From Aeropyrum camini SY1 = JCM 12091 (GTDB lineage Archaea > Thermoproteota > Thermoprotei_A > Sulfolobales > Acidilobaceae), in NCBI RefSeq assembly GCF_000591035.1, contig NC_022521.1, positions 1,488,001 through 1,552,000 of the forward strand: DNA of 64,000 bases. The letters run 5' to 3'. The first letter of the stretch is position 1; each line of letters begins with the position of its first letter. The notes under the pieces were generated by a model that saw nothing but the letters and a program-made list of their open reading frames with translations, was not told where the DNA came from and searched no databases. The position numbers and the translations under genes were made by a program. Below are positions 50,900 to 60,540 of this stretch, piece by piece.

Positions 50900-51850
50900 G
50901 TGGAGTATTCTAGACTCGGAAAGACTGGTATAAAAGTCTCGCGGGTAGGGCTGGGCACGTGGCAGTTCAGCGAGTTCTGGGGCGTCACCGACTATGCCGC
51001 GGCCAAGTCGATAATAGAGGCAGCGGTGGAGGCGGGTATCAACCTCATAGATACTGCATACCTCTACGGCAGAGGTGTTAGTGAGGAGTTTGTGGGCAGG
51101 GCGCTCAGGGATATCGGAGTGGCGAGGGGAGAGGTTGTCATAGCCTCTAAGATACCTGGCGAGCTCCTTGGGCGCGACGACGTGTTCAAGGCTGTAGAGA
51201 TAAGCCTTAGACGGCTTGGCGTCGATAGCATAGACGTCATGCAGGTTCACTGGCCACCCATATGGAGGCACGTCCCCGCCTGCGAGTACGCCAGGGCTCT
51301 TGAAAGGCTCGTAGCCCTGGGTAGAATCGGGTATGTGGGGCTCAGCAACCACCCCCCGCCTATGGTAGAGGCTTTCAGAAGCTGCCTGTCAAGGATTGAT
51401 GTCGAGGTTATGCAGTACAGGTTTAACCTCGTGGAGCGTGAGGCTGAGCAGGAGATCATACCCCTCGCGGAGAAGCTCGGAGCGTCCCTCCTCACCTGGA
51501 GCCCCCTCGCCAAGGGCGCTGTGCTCGGTAAGTACAGCCTCGAGGAAGTCAGGAGCGACGAGAAGCTTAGGTCTAGAGACGCCGTCTACCACCCAGAGAA
51601 CTACGCTCAGATACTCGAGATCGCCGGGGCTCTAAAGAGCCTCGCCGAGAGGTATGGCAAGACCCCCAGCCAGGTCGCTCTAAACTGGATCATTGGCTAC
51701 AGCGAGAACACCATACCAATACCGGGGGCGAAGAGCCCTGAGCAGGCGAGGGAGAACGCGGGGGCAGCCGGGTGGAGGCTGAGCTACGGGGACTGGAGGC
51801 TTCTCGACAGGATTAGCAGGAAGGTCAGGATATCCTATGCTCTAGGCTAG
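50900..51850 (+). CDS. Aldo/keto reductase
   Basis: A 316-residue NADPH-dependent reductase with the TIM-barrel AKR fold. The catalytic tetrad is visible: Asp and Tyr in INLIDTAYLYGRGVSEE, Lys in VVIASKIPGEL and His in DVMQVHWPPIW. The cofactor motif is IPIPGAKSPEQARENAGA at the C-terminus. It begins EYSRLGKTGIKVSRVGLGTW, a normal AKR start. The substrate is unknown. It converges on the DUF255 gene, with 47 nt between stops. Confidence 0.92.
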   Translation: MEYSRLGKTGIKVSRVGLGTWQFSEFWGVTDYAAAKSIIEAAVEAGINLIDTAYLYGRGVSEEFVGRALRDIGVARGEVVIASKIPGELLGRDDVFKAVEISLRRLGVDSIDVMQVHWPPIWRHVPACEYARALERLVALGRIGYVGLSNHPPPMVEAFRSCLSRIDVEVMQYRFNLVEREAEQEIIPLAEKLGASLLTWSPLAKGAVLGKYSLEEVRSDEKLRSRDAVYHPENYAQILEIAGALKSLAERYGKTPSQVALNWIIGYSENTIPIPGAKSPEQARENAGAAGWRLSYGDWRLLDRISRKVRISYALG

Positions 51851-51897
51851 CGAGAGCCTCCCCGCCAAACCGGCTCAACACCCACACCGGGGGCCGT

Positions 51898-53967
51898 CTA
51901 CCCCAGCTTCTTCGAAAGCCGCGCTACCACATCTAGGGCACTCCACTTGTCCTTCAGCGGCTCGCAGCATACGCCGCCGTGGCAAATGTAGAACGTAGGC
52001 CTACCGCCCTCCACGGGGGGCATTGAGGCCGCGTACTCTACCAGCCTCCTGAGGTCCTCGGGCCTCGGGCTTATGTGGAGTACCAGGTAGGGGTTGTATA
52101 CTCTCTCGAGGACCTCGCCCCTGAAACCCTCGCCAGCCCCCTGGGCGAAGACCTCGACGGCGAGGGGGGCGGTGTTTAGGGTGGCCAGGGCTAGTGATGC
52201 GTGGGCCACTGGATCCTGCTCCAGCCTCGCCGCAACCCTTCTAAGAGCCCTGAGGGCCGCCTCCCTAGCCCTCATCCACCCGGTGGCCCTGTGGACTAGT
52301 AGAAGCGCGTGGACCGCGGTGCCGTAGGCTCCGGGGTAGGCCGTGTCCTCCACGTCGGCGGGCGTGTCTGGGTTGTGCGGGCCTGGTGGAGAGAGCCTGA
52401 AATACCCTCCCCCGGGGCTCCACAGCAGGTCTATCATATCCTTTACCAGGCTCCTGGCGGTCTCTAGAGCCTCGGATTCTCCCGTCACTGTGTAGAGGGC
52501 TGTGAGCGCGGCGGCGGGATAGGCGTAGTCAGGCAGCATGCCCTCGACGCACTCGGCGTTTCCATAGCAGGCGTGGCTGATCCTGTCTCCGTCCATCCTC
52601 TCCTCCACGAGCCTCCACAGGGCTCTGGCGGGCTCTAGGACCTGGGGGTCGCGCGTGGCCCAGTAGAGGTGGGCTAGCGCGTGGAGCATCATGCCGTTCC
52701 AGTCTGTTAGAACTTTCCCGTCAACCCTAGGTCTCTCCCTCCCACCCCTAACATTTATGAGGACCTTTCTAGCCTCCCAGAGGACCTCCCAGGCCCTATC
52801 CGGGGTTAACCCCAGCTTCTCAGCAGCCCTCTCCAGCCGCTCCCCCACGTGGAGGAGGTTCCTCCCGGTCCTAGCACCGGTGGCCTCGTCGAAGACATTC
52901 CCCTCCCGCGAAAGGTTGAAGAGGCCTATGGCCTCGGGCGGGAGGCCGCCGTAGGCCTCCGCCTCCTCCAGGGTGAAGGTGTAGTAGGCCCCCTCGCCCT
53001 CGCTCGTGTCGGCGTCCACGCTCGACGCGAAGCCCCTCCCCGTCCAGAGCCAGGACTTGGCGAATTCTAGTGTGGATAGGGCGAAGTCGAGGTATACCCT
53101 GTCGCCCGAGGCTATGTAAGCCTCGGTGAGGACCTGGATTATCCACGCCTGGTCGTACAGCATCTTCTCGTAGTGCGGCAGCCTCCAGTCCCTGGTTATG
53201 CTGTACCTGTGGAGCCCGCCCTCGACCAGATCGTATACCCCGCTGAAGAGCATGTGGTCTAGGGTGCCGGTGAGCATGCTTAGGGCTCTCGAATCCCCGG
53301 TGAGGGAGGCTCTGGCGTGGAGTAGGAGGGCTTGGTGAATGGGGAACTTCATGCCCCTTCCAAAGCCGCCGTAGGCCGGGTCGTAGGCTCCCTCCAGGGT
53401 GGATACAGCCCTCTCCAGCAGGTCCCCGGGCTTGGGTATTCTGCCTGGGGCTAGGGCCAGCTTGTACTGGTCTAGCATGGCGCTGGCCCTCTCAGCGACC
53501 TCCAGGACCTCTGCCCTCCTCTCCCTCCACAGCCTCTCTAGGGATATCGCCAGCGCCACGAGGCTCTCCTTGGGTATGTAGGTGGCGACGTAGAACGGCT
53601 TACCGTCTGGCGTCAGGACGACGTTGAGCGGCCACCCGCAGCTCCCGCTTGCCAGGGCACAGTACCTCATAAGCATGCTGTCAACGTCCGGCCTCTCCTC
53701 CCTGTCCACCTTTACCATGACGAACACCCTGTTGAGGACATCGGCCACCATTGGGTCTGAGAAGCTCTCCCTCTGCATCACGTGGCACCAGTGGCAGGAG
53801 CTGTAGCCCACGCTGACGAACAGGGGCTTGTCTAGCCTTCTAGCCGTCTCGAAAGCCTCAACACCCCAGGGTCGCCAGTCGACGGGGTCGCAGGAGTGTT
53901 GCCTCAGATACCTGCTCCCCGCCGAGGCCAGCCTGTTTGGCCTCTGGCACTTCGGTTCTCCGGTCAA
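51898..53967 (-). CDS. DUF255 thioredoxin-domain protein (YyaL/SSP411-like)
   Basis: A 689-residue protein. The N-terminal DUF255 domain has NRLASAGSRYLRQHSCDPVDW and the thioredoxin-like SVGYSSCHWCHVMQRESF with a CHWC motif. The rest is an alpha/alpha-barrel resembling N-acyl-glucosamine epimerases and glycosidases (GGLHRYSITRDWRLPHYEKML; LTDWNGMMLHALAHL). The family is widespread, but its reaction is unknown. Length is typical. It is probably transcribed alone; the DUF998 gene upstream is on the same strand, 65 nt away. Confidence 0.92.
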   Translation of the reverse strand: MTGEPKCQRPNRLASAGSRYLRQHSCDPVDWRPWGVEAFETARRLDKPLFVSVGYSSCHWCHVMQRESFSDPMVADVLNRVFVMVKVDREERPDVDSMLMRYCALASGSCGWPLNVVLTPDGKPFYVATYIPKESLVALAISLERLWRERRAEVLEVAERASAMLDQYKLALAPGRIPKPGDLLERAVSTLEGAYDPAYGGFGRGMKFPIHQALLLHARASLTGDSRALSMLTGTLDHMLFSGVYDLVEGGLHRYSITRDWRLPHYEKMLYDQAWIIQVLTEAYIASGDRVYLDFALSTLEFAKSWLWTGRGFASSVDADTSEGEGAYYTFTLEEAEAYGGLPPEAIGLFNLSREGNVFDEATGARTGRNLLHVGERLERAAEKLGLTPDRAWEVLWEARKVLINVRGGRERPRVDGKVLTDWNGMMLHALAHLYWATRDPQVLEPARALWRLVEERMDGDRISHACYGNAECVEGMLPDYAYPAAALTALYTVTGESEALETARSLVKDMIDLLWSPGGGYFRLSPPGPHNPDTPADVEDTAYPGAYGTAVHALLLVHRATGWMRAREAALRALRRVAARLEQDPVAHASLALATLNTAPLAVEVFAQGAGEGFRGEVLERVYNPYLVLHISPRPEDLRRLVEYAASMPPVEGGRPTFYICHGGVCCEPLKDKWSALDVVARLSKKLG

Positions 53968-54032
53968 GGAAGCGGTCTACACCCCTCCAGCCCTATAGCA
54001 TGTTCTACTCGGGCGGATACTTAGGGCGGAGT

Positions 54033-54605
54033 CTATACCCGCCGGCCGAGATAGTCCAGAGTGAGTAGAAGGACAACGACGTCTATCACCACAATCCCGT
54101 ACGCCTCCGCCACAGCGGCGCTGGGCCAGCCAGCAGTCAGGCCTACAAGTATGTAGACGGGGAAGGCCACGAGGGATATCAGGAGGGATGCTAGGCTTAC
54201 GCTACTTCGTCGCACCTTGTAGGCTCCGAGCGAGAGTGCTATGAGGGCCATATCCATCTGTACGAAGAACCATGTAGAGACGAACACGTGGGGCCTGGTC
54301 CCCGCCGGGTAGACGCCTATGAGGGAGAGAAAAATACCCGCTGTTAGGAGGAGGCCGGAGCCGAATGCCTCGATCTTGTTGAGGGAGACCTTGTAGGGGC
54401 ATAGGGAGTAGAGGACGACCATGAGGCCAACCAGTATCAAGCCATAATTATAGACCCAGGGATACCTTGCAGCCCCGCCGCCGAGATCGCTGAAGGCATG
54501 CTCCGTGAACACGAACCATCCAGAGTTTAAAGCCCAGGAGACACCTATGACAATCCACGCTGCGGCAGCCGCTGCTGGGCCTAGGATGCAGGCGTGTCGA
54601 GCCAA
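54033..54605 (-). CDS. DUF998 family membrane protein
   Basis: A 190-residue membrane protein with about six transmembrane helices. Landmarks are the N-terminal ALNSGWFVFTEHAFSDLGG, typical of DUF998 (a conserved Ser-Asp-Leu-Gly), and FPVYILVGLTAGWPSAAVAEAYG. The function is unknown. The start is uncertain: GTG 54605 or downstream codons are possible. The region upstream overlaps the leader of the divergent EamA gene. Confidence 0.83.
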   Translation of the reverse strand: MARHACILGPAAAAAAWIVIGVSWALNSGWFVFTEHAFSDLGGGAARYPWVYNYGLILVGLMVVLYSLCPYKVSLNKIEAFGSGLLLTAGIFLSLIGVYPAGTRPHVFVSTWFFVQMDMALIALSLGAYKVRRSSVSLASLLISLVAFPVYILVGLTAGWPSAAVAEAYGIVVIDVVVLLLTLDYLGRRV

Positions 54606-54689
54606 GAAACATCCACCTTCTCCGTGACTTGTCGGCGAAACATGTTAAAGTCTCTACTATAGTCAAGATACTTACCTCTGAGGGGCTCA

Positions 54690-55658
54690 TTGTTGGGAAG
54701 ACTATTCTCCACAGGACAATATGGAATCGTGAGGTGGGAGTATGCTGTCCTAGCTATTGCTGTGGCGAACGTATCCACAGCGTCGATACTGGTTAGGCTC
54801 GCTGGCGTCCACGGCTTCGCGGCGGCGACGTGGAGGCTGGTTCTCAGCACGATACTCACCGCCTCCATACTGGCCGCCGCATACGCCCTTGGCTCCCACA
54901 GGAGGCCTAGCCTCCCACAAGGCATGGACCTTCTACTGTCTATAGCCTCCGGCACAGCCCTCGCCCTTCACTTCGACCTCTGGATGGCCAGCCTTTTCCA
55001 CATGAGCGTCGCCATGAGCGTCACCGTGGTCGACAGCTACCCGGCTGTCCTAGCCCTTGTCGGCTACCGGGTGTTCAGGGAAAGGTACACCCCGCTACAG
55101 CTCCTAGGCGCTTTTGCCGCTATGGCGGGAGTCGCGGGTATAGCCTTCTACTCGAGCCATGGGGCGAGCTCGCCCCCGGGAGGCGACCCGCTGAAGGGGT
55201 TTCTGCTGGCCTTCGCCGGGATGCTGGCGGTGGCAGCCTACTTCTCGATAGGTAAGGGTCTCAGGCAGAGGTACACCACCCTAGAGTATACCCTCCCAGT
55301 CTACGGCTCCGCAGCCCTGGTGAGCGCCCTACTAACGATCCTAGTTGTCAAGGCGCCCCTCACAGGCTACAATGAAGAGGTCTACCTCTACCTAGCCCTC
55401 CTAGCACTACTCCCCATGCTGGGCGGGCACACCCTGATAAACCTTCTCCTACGCAGGCTCAGCCTCCTAGCAGCTACTGTCCCCATTTTGGGCGAGCCGG
55501 TGGGGGCGGCGGCGCTGGCGTGGATTATACTGGGTGAGAAGCTTGAGATTGTCGAGGCACTGCTCATGGCCATTGTCCTTATGGGCATCGGCCTCGTACT
55601 CTACGAGGAAAATAGGGTTAAAGTTGAAGGCTCGGCTGGCTCTAGCACTCAAGGGTAG
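54690..55658 (+). CDS. EamA-family (DMT) transporter
   Basis: A 322-residue membrane protein with about ten transmembrane helices in two EamA repeats. The first starts near residue 18 (YAVLAIAVANVSTASILVRLAG); the second starts near residue 165 (GFLLAFAGMLAVAAYFSIGKGL) and ends with LGEPVGAALAWIILGEKLE-like sequence, here EPVGAAALAWIILGEKLE. It exports or imports small metabolites or amino acids; the substrate is unknown. TTG 54690 is the first start, while GTG 54729 would begin just before the first helix. Confidence 0.87.
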   Translation: MLGRLFSTGQYGIVRWEYAVLAIAVANVSTASILVRLAGVHGFAAATWRLVLSTILTASILAAAYALGSHRRPSLPQGMDLLLSIASGTALALHFDLWMASLFHMSVAMSVTVVDSYPAVLALVGYRVFRERYTPLQLLGAFAAMAGVAGIAFYSSHGASSPPGGDPLKGFLLAFAGMLAVAAYFSIGKGLRQRYTTLEYTLPVYGSAALVSALLTILVVKAPLTGYNEEVYLYLALLALLPMLGGHTLINLLLRRLSLLAATVPILGEPVGAAALAWIILGEKLEIVEALLMAIVLMGIGLVLYEENRVKVEGSAGSSTQG

Positions 55659-55728
55659 GTGAGCTGATAGCATAATTAGCTTGTGTACCATAAAACTATG
55701 TCTCTGGGCCTTTGGGGGTTGCAACTGT

Positions 55729-56607
55729 TTGTGCAGGCTTCTAGCTGGCTATGCCTGGAGCCCCGAGGGGGCTAGGCTCCTGGGCAGGCTCGCCTCTCTT
55801 GTTGCCAGCGCCGCGGAATATGATCCGTACCTGGATCGCATCCATGATGATGCGAGGCACTGTCATGGATACGGTTTCATACTTCTGAGTAGGAAGGGTG
55901 AGGAGGGCTGGTTTGCCGTTTATGAAAGATTCGACGCCTATGGGGGGCCGTCTGACGACTGTTCCGAGAACCTCGAGGGGCTACGGCGCGCTGCGAGTAG
56001 GGTTGGGAGGCTTCTTGAAGATGCTGGCGAGGCCTTCCTCATAATCCATGCACGCCGCGCCAGTAGGGGTTCGCCGCGTGGCACTGCGAATGCCCACCCG
56101 TTCGCTGTTAAGGCTGTTATGAGGGATGGCGTTATGGAGTTCTACCTGGCTCACAACGGGTCCTTGGAGAAGTCTAGCCTAGCCGCCTCTCTCGGGGTTA
56201 GGGCGGAGGGATACACCGACTCACACCTACTAGCGCTTTCTATAGCCAGGGAGGCGGAGCTGACTGGCGAGGACCTCAGCGGGCTTCTAGCAAAACATTA
56301 TGAACACGTGAAGACGGCCTACAACATAGCGGTTCTCACCCTGAAGGACTCGGCAGGAAGGCTTGAGCCCGCCTTATACCTGGCGGCGGGGAGCCGGGAT
56401 GACTTGGGGGAGGAGGTGAAGAGGTACTACCAGCACTTTATATTCGAAGACTCAGGGGCGGCAGGAATGGCCTCCTCCACCGTATACCACCTGGCATTGA
56501 GGGAGGGCGTTGCTGGAAGGCTTGGAACCAGCTTCAGCCCCGCAGGCGGAGGTGTCTATAGAATCGCGCCTCAAGCTAGAGGGGTTGAAAGGCTCAGGAA
56601 CCTATAG
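55729..56607 (+). CDS. Class II glutamine amidotransferase
   Basis: A 292-residue Ntn-type amidotransferase. The start is set by biology: TTG 55729 gives MCRLLAGYAWSPEG, so that Cys2 becomes the N-terminal nucleophile, as in the MCRLLGY group. A frame start 48 nt further upstream would bury it. Other conserved pieces are FLIIHARRASRGSP, NAHPFAV and LAHNGSLEKSSLA. It hydrolyses glutamine to deliver ammonia, or acts as a stand-alone hydrolase; the acceptor is unknown because no synthase domain is attached. It lies 70 nt after the EamA gene. Confidence 0.88.
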   Translation: MCRLLAGYAWSPEGARLLGRLASLVASAAEYDPYLDRIHDDARHCHGYGFILLSRKGEEGWFAVYERFDAYGGPSDDCSENLEGLRRAASRVGRLLEDAGEAFLIIHARRASRGSPRGTANAHPFAVKAVMRDGVMEFYLAHNGSLEKSSLAASLGVRAEGYTDSHLLALSIAREAELTGEDLSGLLAKHYEHVKTAYNIAVLTLKDSAGRLEPALYLAAGSRDDLGEEVKRYYQHFIFEDSGAAGMASSTVYHLALREGVAGRLGTSFSPAGGGVYRIAPQARGVERLRNL

Positions 56608-56734
56608 GCGAGACTCAGGCCTGCCTTACATGCATTAGGATGCTAGAAAAACTCTAGCCAGCTGCGAAACTACGTATATACTGAGGGCCAGCTTAACCCT
56701 GCACAGTATGTGTACAGCTTGGTAGCGTGATAGG

Positions 56735-57202
56735 GTGTCGCCTATGACGGGTAAGGTTGAGGAGTGGATCAAAGCCAGAGGCCTAAGCTGGAGGCTCCTT
56801 GAGATGCCCGGCTCTACCCGTACGGTAGCTGAGGCCGCCAGATGGGTGGGTGTGGACGAGTCCAATATTGTGAAGACTCTCATAGCGCTTGACAGCGAGG
56901 GCAACGCTTATGCCGTTATAGTCCCGGGGGGCAGGAGGCTCAGCCTGAGGAAGCTGGGGTGGCTGGTGGGCAAGCCCGTCAGGCTAGCGAGGCCGGGGGA
57001 GGTCCTGGAGTTGACAGGCTATCCCGTAGGCGGCGTCCCCCCGGTAGCTCTCCCCCAGGGCATTGTTGTCGTGGTTGACTCTTCCCTTCTTAACAGGGAG
57101 AGGGTGTACGGAGGAGGGGGCAGTGTAAACACCCTTCTAGAATTCAACCCCAAAGAGCTTGTAGAAGCCGTTGGGGCTGTGGTGGGGGACGTTTCAGAGT
57201 AG
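56735..57202 (+). CDS. YbaK/ProX-type aminoacyl-tRNA deacylase
   Basis: A 155-residue protein with the YbaK fold. The key conserved Lys is in ESNIVKTLIALDSEG; other landmarks are SLRKLGWLVGKPVRLARPGEV and PVGGVPPVALPQ, with the C-terminal VYGGGGSVNTLLEFNPKELVE. Such enzymes remove mischarged amino acids (for example Cys or Ala) from tRNA-Pro or others. The tRNA it serves cannot be read here. GTG 56735 is the first start; ATG 56744 is also in frame. Confidence 0.9.
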   Translation: MSPMTGKVEEWIKARGLSWRLLEMPGSTRTVAEAARWVGVDESNIVKTLIALDSEGNAYAVIVPGGRRLSLRKLGWLVGKPVRLARPGEVLELTGYPVGGVPPVALPQGIVVVVDSSLLNRERVYGGGGSVNTLLEFNPKELVEAVGAVVGDVSE

Positions 57203-57235
57203 CCCGGGGCAAACCCGGCTCGGAGGGTCAGGGCA

Positions 57236-57559
57236 TTGTCATGGATTGACGTGTACAGGAGTATCTGGAGGCTCGCTGCCAGGAGGGGTGGGAGGATCGG
57301 CGACGCCTTTCTATCTGAGGTGGAGTCGTATCTTGTTGAGGCGCTCCATGTGCTTGAGGGCTGGAGACCAGACCCGGCGGACTGCAAGTGGCTGCCTAGT
57401 CTAGCGAGGGAATTGAGGATTCTATCAAGAGTTCTATCTTCTGATGTTCTGCTAGAGGCTAGGGAGTATGGTCTTGATCGGGAGAGGGTGGCAAGCGTGT
57501 TGAGCCTCCTTAAGAGGCTTGAGGCCGAGTCGGCTAGAATAGACTCGCTGTGTAAGTGA
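57236..57559 (+). CDS. Hypothetical helical protein
   Basis: A 107-residue, mostly helical protein that I do not recognise. It is rich in Leu, Arg and Glu (SEVESYLVEALHVLEG; ARELRILSRVLSSDVLLEAR; VLSLLKRLEAESARID) and is probably a small coiled or helical-bundle protein. Its two Cys are DCKW and a C-terminal SLCK. It lies 33 nt after the YbaK gene on the same strand and converges on the TRAP permease, with 19 nt between stops. TTG 57236 is the start by elimination. Confidence 0.68.
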   Translation: MSWIDVYRSIWRLAARRGGRIGDAFLSEVESYLVEALHVLEGWRPDPADCKWLPSLARELRILSRVLSSDVLLEAREYGLDRERVASVLSLLKRLEAESARIDSLCK

Positions 57560-57578
57560 TGGAGGGAGGGTGGGTCTG

Positions 57579-59441
57579 CTAGATAAGTACGAGTATGGCT
57601 AGCCCTATAGCGATTGCCGCCAGTCTAATCAGGATGTGGAACCCCCCGCTTAGCCCCGCCACAACCGCTATAGTGGCTGCGAGCACCTTAAACGCAGGTA
57701 TGAGCTGGGGTAGGCCTGGCTCTGCTACAAGGCCCGGCTCCAGCAGAACTCCAACCATCACCGTGAATAGGGGTATGGCGAATCTCAATGCCTCCAGCAT
57801 GGTTTCTACAAACCCTGAACCGGCTATCCTGCTTGTAACGGCGGCCGTCACACTGGTTGGGGGGCTGAGCTCGCTCATAACTCCGAGTAGGAAAGCGTAG
57901 AAGTGGACCGCCCAGGGGTTAAACCCGGCTTGAAGCATGTAGGGGCCTATAACGACCACGGTCAATATGTAGGTAACCACTGGCGGGAGGCCGAGGCCTA
58001 CTAGGTAGCCGAAGACGAACGCTAGGGCGACCAGTAGGAGCTTGTTCCCGGCGCCCACTTCGAGGAGCAGGAAGCCGACTCTCGTGGGAACTCCTGTTAT
58101 AGTCATCAGCCCGGTCATCACGCCCAGGGCCGCTAGGAGTATGGTGATGTCTGCGACGAAGCCGGAGAATATCTTGAGGGCCTCTGCAAGCCTCCCGAGG
58201 ATTCTACCAGCCCTGTCCCTAAGGCCACTCCCGGCGGCCCCTTCAGAAGCGGCTAGTAAAGCCAATAGTAGGATGGATGACTGTAGGGCAGCGTAGGCGG
58301 GGTACTCCCTCTTCAGCCCCATAAGAATAATCAGGAGGAGTATTGAGGCCACCAGGCTAGAAGCCTTGTACACCTCTAGCTTGCCGTACTCCAGCTTCAA
58401 GGTTGTGGAGCCCGCTAGAAAGGCTCTAGATGCTAGATAGACCGCCAGGGCAAGCCCTATATAGTATATGAGAGCTGGCGCCCAGCCCCTGGCCACCACG
58501 TCGAAGTAGGACACTCCAAGATAGTCGGCCATCACGAAGGCGCTTATACCCATTATCGGGGGCATAAGCTGGCCTCCAATGCTCGACGCCGTCTCTATCG
58601 CTGCAGCCTTTACCGGGGGCATGCCAGCCCTCTTCATCAGCGGTATCGTTATACTACCCGTGGATGCCGCGTTAGCCGCCCCACTTCCGCTGACCATCGC
58701 AATAATCATGCTGCCTACAACAGCAGCCTGTGGAAGGAGCCTAGGCCTAGAGCCGAGGACCCCTATTACAAGGCGTATTACACTGTCTACGGCACCGAAG
58801 GCCTGAGCTATGCTTATGAAAAGCATGAACGCCCCTATAAGGGTGAGGGCGAGCTGGGGAAGCTTCTCGAATACGCCCGTCTCGAATTCTACGCTCATAG
58901 CGGTGATTATCCGCTCCAACCTTATTCCGGGGTGGTCGAACGGGTAGGGGGCCCAGCTCCCGTTTAGTGTGTAGAGGAATAGGAGTGCGTTGAGTATGAA
59001 TATCGCCCTGTATTTCAGGAGGACTGCAAACATAACCATGGAGAAGGCGATCCCGCCTATTATGATGTCGAGGGTGTTGTATGACCCTAGCCTAACAGTG
59101 TTCAGCTCTCTGAACTCGGCTGTTATATAGCCTGAGACGGTGAGGGCGGCTAGCAGGCTGAGGACAACTATTCCGGCGTTGAGGGCTCTCGGTAGCCTGG
59201 CTACAGGCCCGCCTTTCAAATAGAGGGATAGGAGGGTTAGAAACACTGTGTAGGGGACCATAACTGTAGCTAGGAGAATCGGCCCGCCAAGCCCTGTGTA
59301 GTAGTAGTATAGGAGGGCTACTGTAAAAAACAGGGAAGCTACAAGATAGAGGTCCTCGGCCCGCGGCTTTCCCAGCCTCAAAGCGGTGTATGCACCCTCT
59401 CTGAGCGAGTTTCTCTCTAGGAGGAGCCCGCTATTCTCCAC
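57579..59441 (-). CDS. TRAP transporter fused 4TM/12TM permease
   Basis: A 620-residue membrane protein combining the small (DctQ-like) and large (DctM-like) subunits of a TRAP-TAXI uptake system, with about 16 or more helices. The DctM part shows SGSGAANAASTGSITIPLMKR, the family's sodium-site region, shown here in pieces: VSGSGAANAASTGSITI and MGISAFVMADYLGVSYFDV, and PPVVTYILTVVVIGPYM. It uses a sodium gradient with a periplasmic binding protein. The partner is the gene just upstream, whose end overlaps this start by 25 nt. The substrate, perhaps a carboxylate or amino acid, is unknown. Confidence 0.9.
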   Translation of the reverse strand: MENSGLLLERNSLREGAYTALRLGKPRAEDLYLVASLFFTVALLYYYYTGLGGPILLATVMVPYTVFLTLLSLYLKGGPVARLPRALNAGIVVLSLLAALTVSGYITAEFRELNTVRLGSYNTLDIIIGGIAFSMVMFAVLLKYRAIFILNALLFLYTLNGSWAPYPFDHPGIRLERIITAMSVEFETGVFEKLPQLALTLIGAFMLFISIAQAFGAVDSVIRLVIGVLGSRPRLLPQAAVVGSMIIAMVSGSGAANAASTGSITIPLMKRAGMPPVKAAAIETASSIGGQLMPPIMGISAFVMADYLGVSYFDVVARGWAPALIYYIGLALAVYLASRAFLAGSTTLKLEYGKLEVYKASSLVASILLLIILMGLKREYPAYAALQSSILLLALLAASEGAAGSGLRDRAGRILGRLAEALKIFSGFVADITILLAALGVMTGLMTITGVPTRVGFLLLEVGAGNKLLLVALAFVFGYLVGLGLPPVVTYILTVVVIGPYMLQAGFNPWAVHFYAFLLGVMSELSPPTSVTAAVTSRIAGSGFVETMLEALRFAIPLFTVMVGVLLEPGLVAEPGLPQLIPAFKVLAATIAVVAGLSGGFHILIRLAAIAIGLAILVLI

Positions 59442-60540
59442 TCGTCCTTCCAGGCCCCCATCTCCTTCAGGAACTTGGCGAGTCCTGGATGGACAGGGAC
59501 TAGATCTGCCAGCGAGTCTATAGCCTGAACCTGGAATCCCACGAAGTCGTTTTTGAGCTGGCTGAACGCGGGGTCGAGGCTCGCAAGCTCGTCTATGTTC
59601 TCGTACGTCGCCTTAACAATCTTATAGACTATATCTTCGCTGAGGTTCAGGCCCGTATGGAACCCGTAGAATATCCTGACACCCACAAACTCGTCAACAC
59701 CCACCGGCTCTGGGAAGGCATTTGCGGACACCCTGGCGACAGGTATGCCAGCCTGCTCCAGCTTCTGAACTTCCTCTGGACACGGGTTTACGACCACTAG
59801 GTCTATCTGGGCCAGCATGTTCTGTATCCACGGCGCGACACTCCTCTCACCCGTCACATAAACACCTGTGGCTACTATGTCTCCCCTGCTGAGGCTGGTT
59901 GCAACGGCCTCTAGATCAAGCTCTTTATGCTCGTACTTTATACCAAGGGTGTCCAGAGCCTTCCTCAACGCCGTTCCCGTATCCCAGCCCAGTGGTAGCG
60001 TGAATATTGTCTTACCGTCTAAGTCGCTCCAGCATTTGAACTCCCCCGCCTTATCCTTGGGCACGGCGAGGCCTATGTCTATAGTGAAGACCCATAGGGT
60101 TTGTACAGGCAGCCTATCCGCCTTGAACCCCTCGAACCTCCCGGTGCCAGTGTACATCTCTCTGAACGCTATATCCGCCCCGTAGGCCCCGTCGAGATCG
60201 CCTGTGGCGAACCCTTTCATGCTGGCTATGGCGCCGGACTGGGGCTCAACAACTATCTCTATCTCCGGGGTATCTCACGGTTTAGGACCTGGGCCAGAGT
60301 TGTTAATGCTTTATACCCGCTGGAGCCTACCCTGGAAGTACCCCACCGAATAACCGTCTTCTCTCCTGTGGGAGAGGTCTCGGTGGCTTTCCCCGTACCC
60401 GTCTCTGTGGCCGTGGGCTGCTGCTCAGCCCCGCCTCCCCCCAGTAGCATGTACCCCGCTATCAGGATTACTAAAATAACCACTGCAGCCGCGGCCGCCA
60501 TCACTAAAGTCCTGTTCTGGGCCAATTTACCACCTTCCAC
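59417..60540 (-). pseudogene. TAXI solute-binding protein, split by a frameshift
   Basis: Two frames make one gene. The first (60259-60540) gives an N-terminal anchor (LVMAAAAAVVILVILIAGYM), a Thr-rich linker and the TAXI start VIRWGTSRVGSSGYKALTTL, then stops after REIPRR. The second frame continues directly with EIEIVVEPQSGAIASMKGFA and runs to 59417, with the TAXI core GDLDGAYGADIAFREM and GIPVARVSANAFPEPVGV. A run of four Gs (60267-60270, forward strand) marks the break; one extra base there restores about 375 residues. GTTTTATACATG on the reverse strand near 60560 is the promoter TATA box. It would bind the TRAP substrate outside the cell. Confidence 0.82.
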
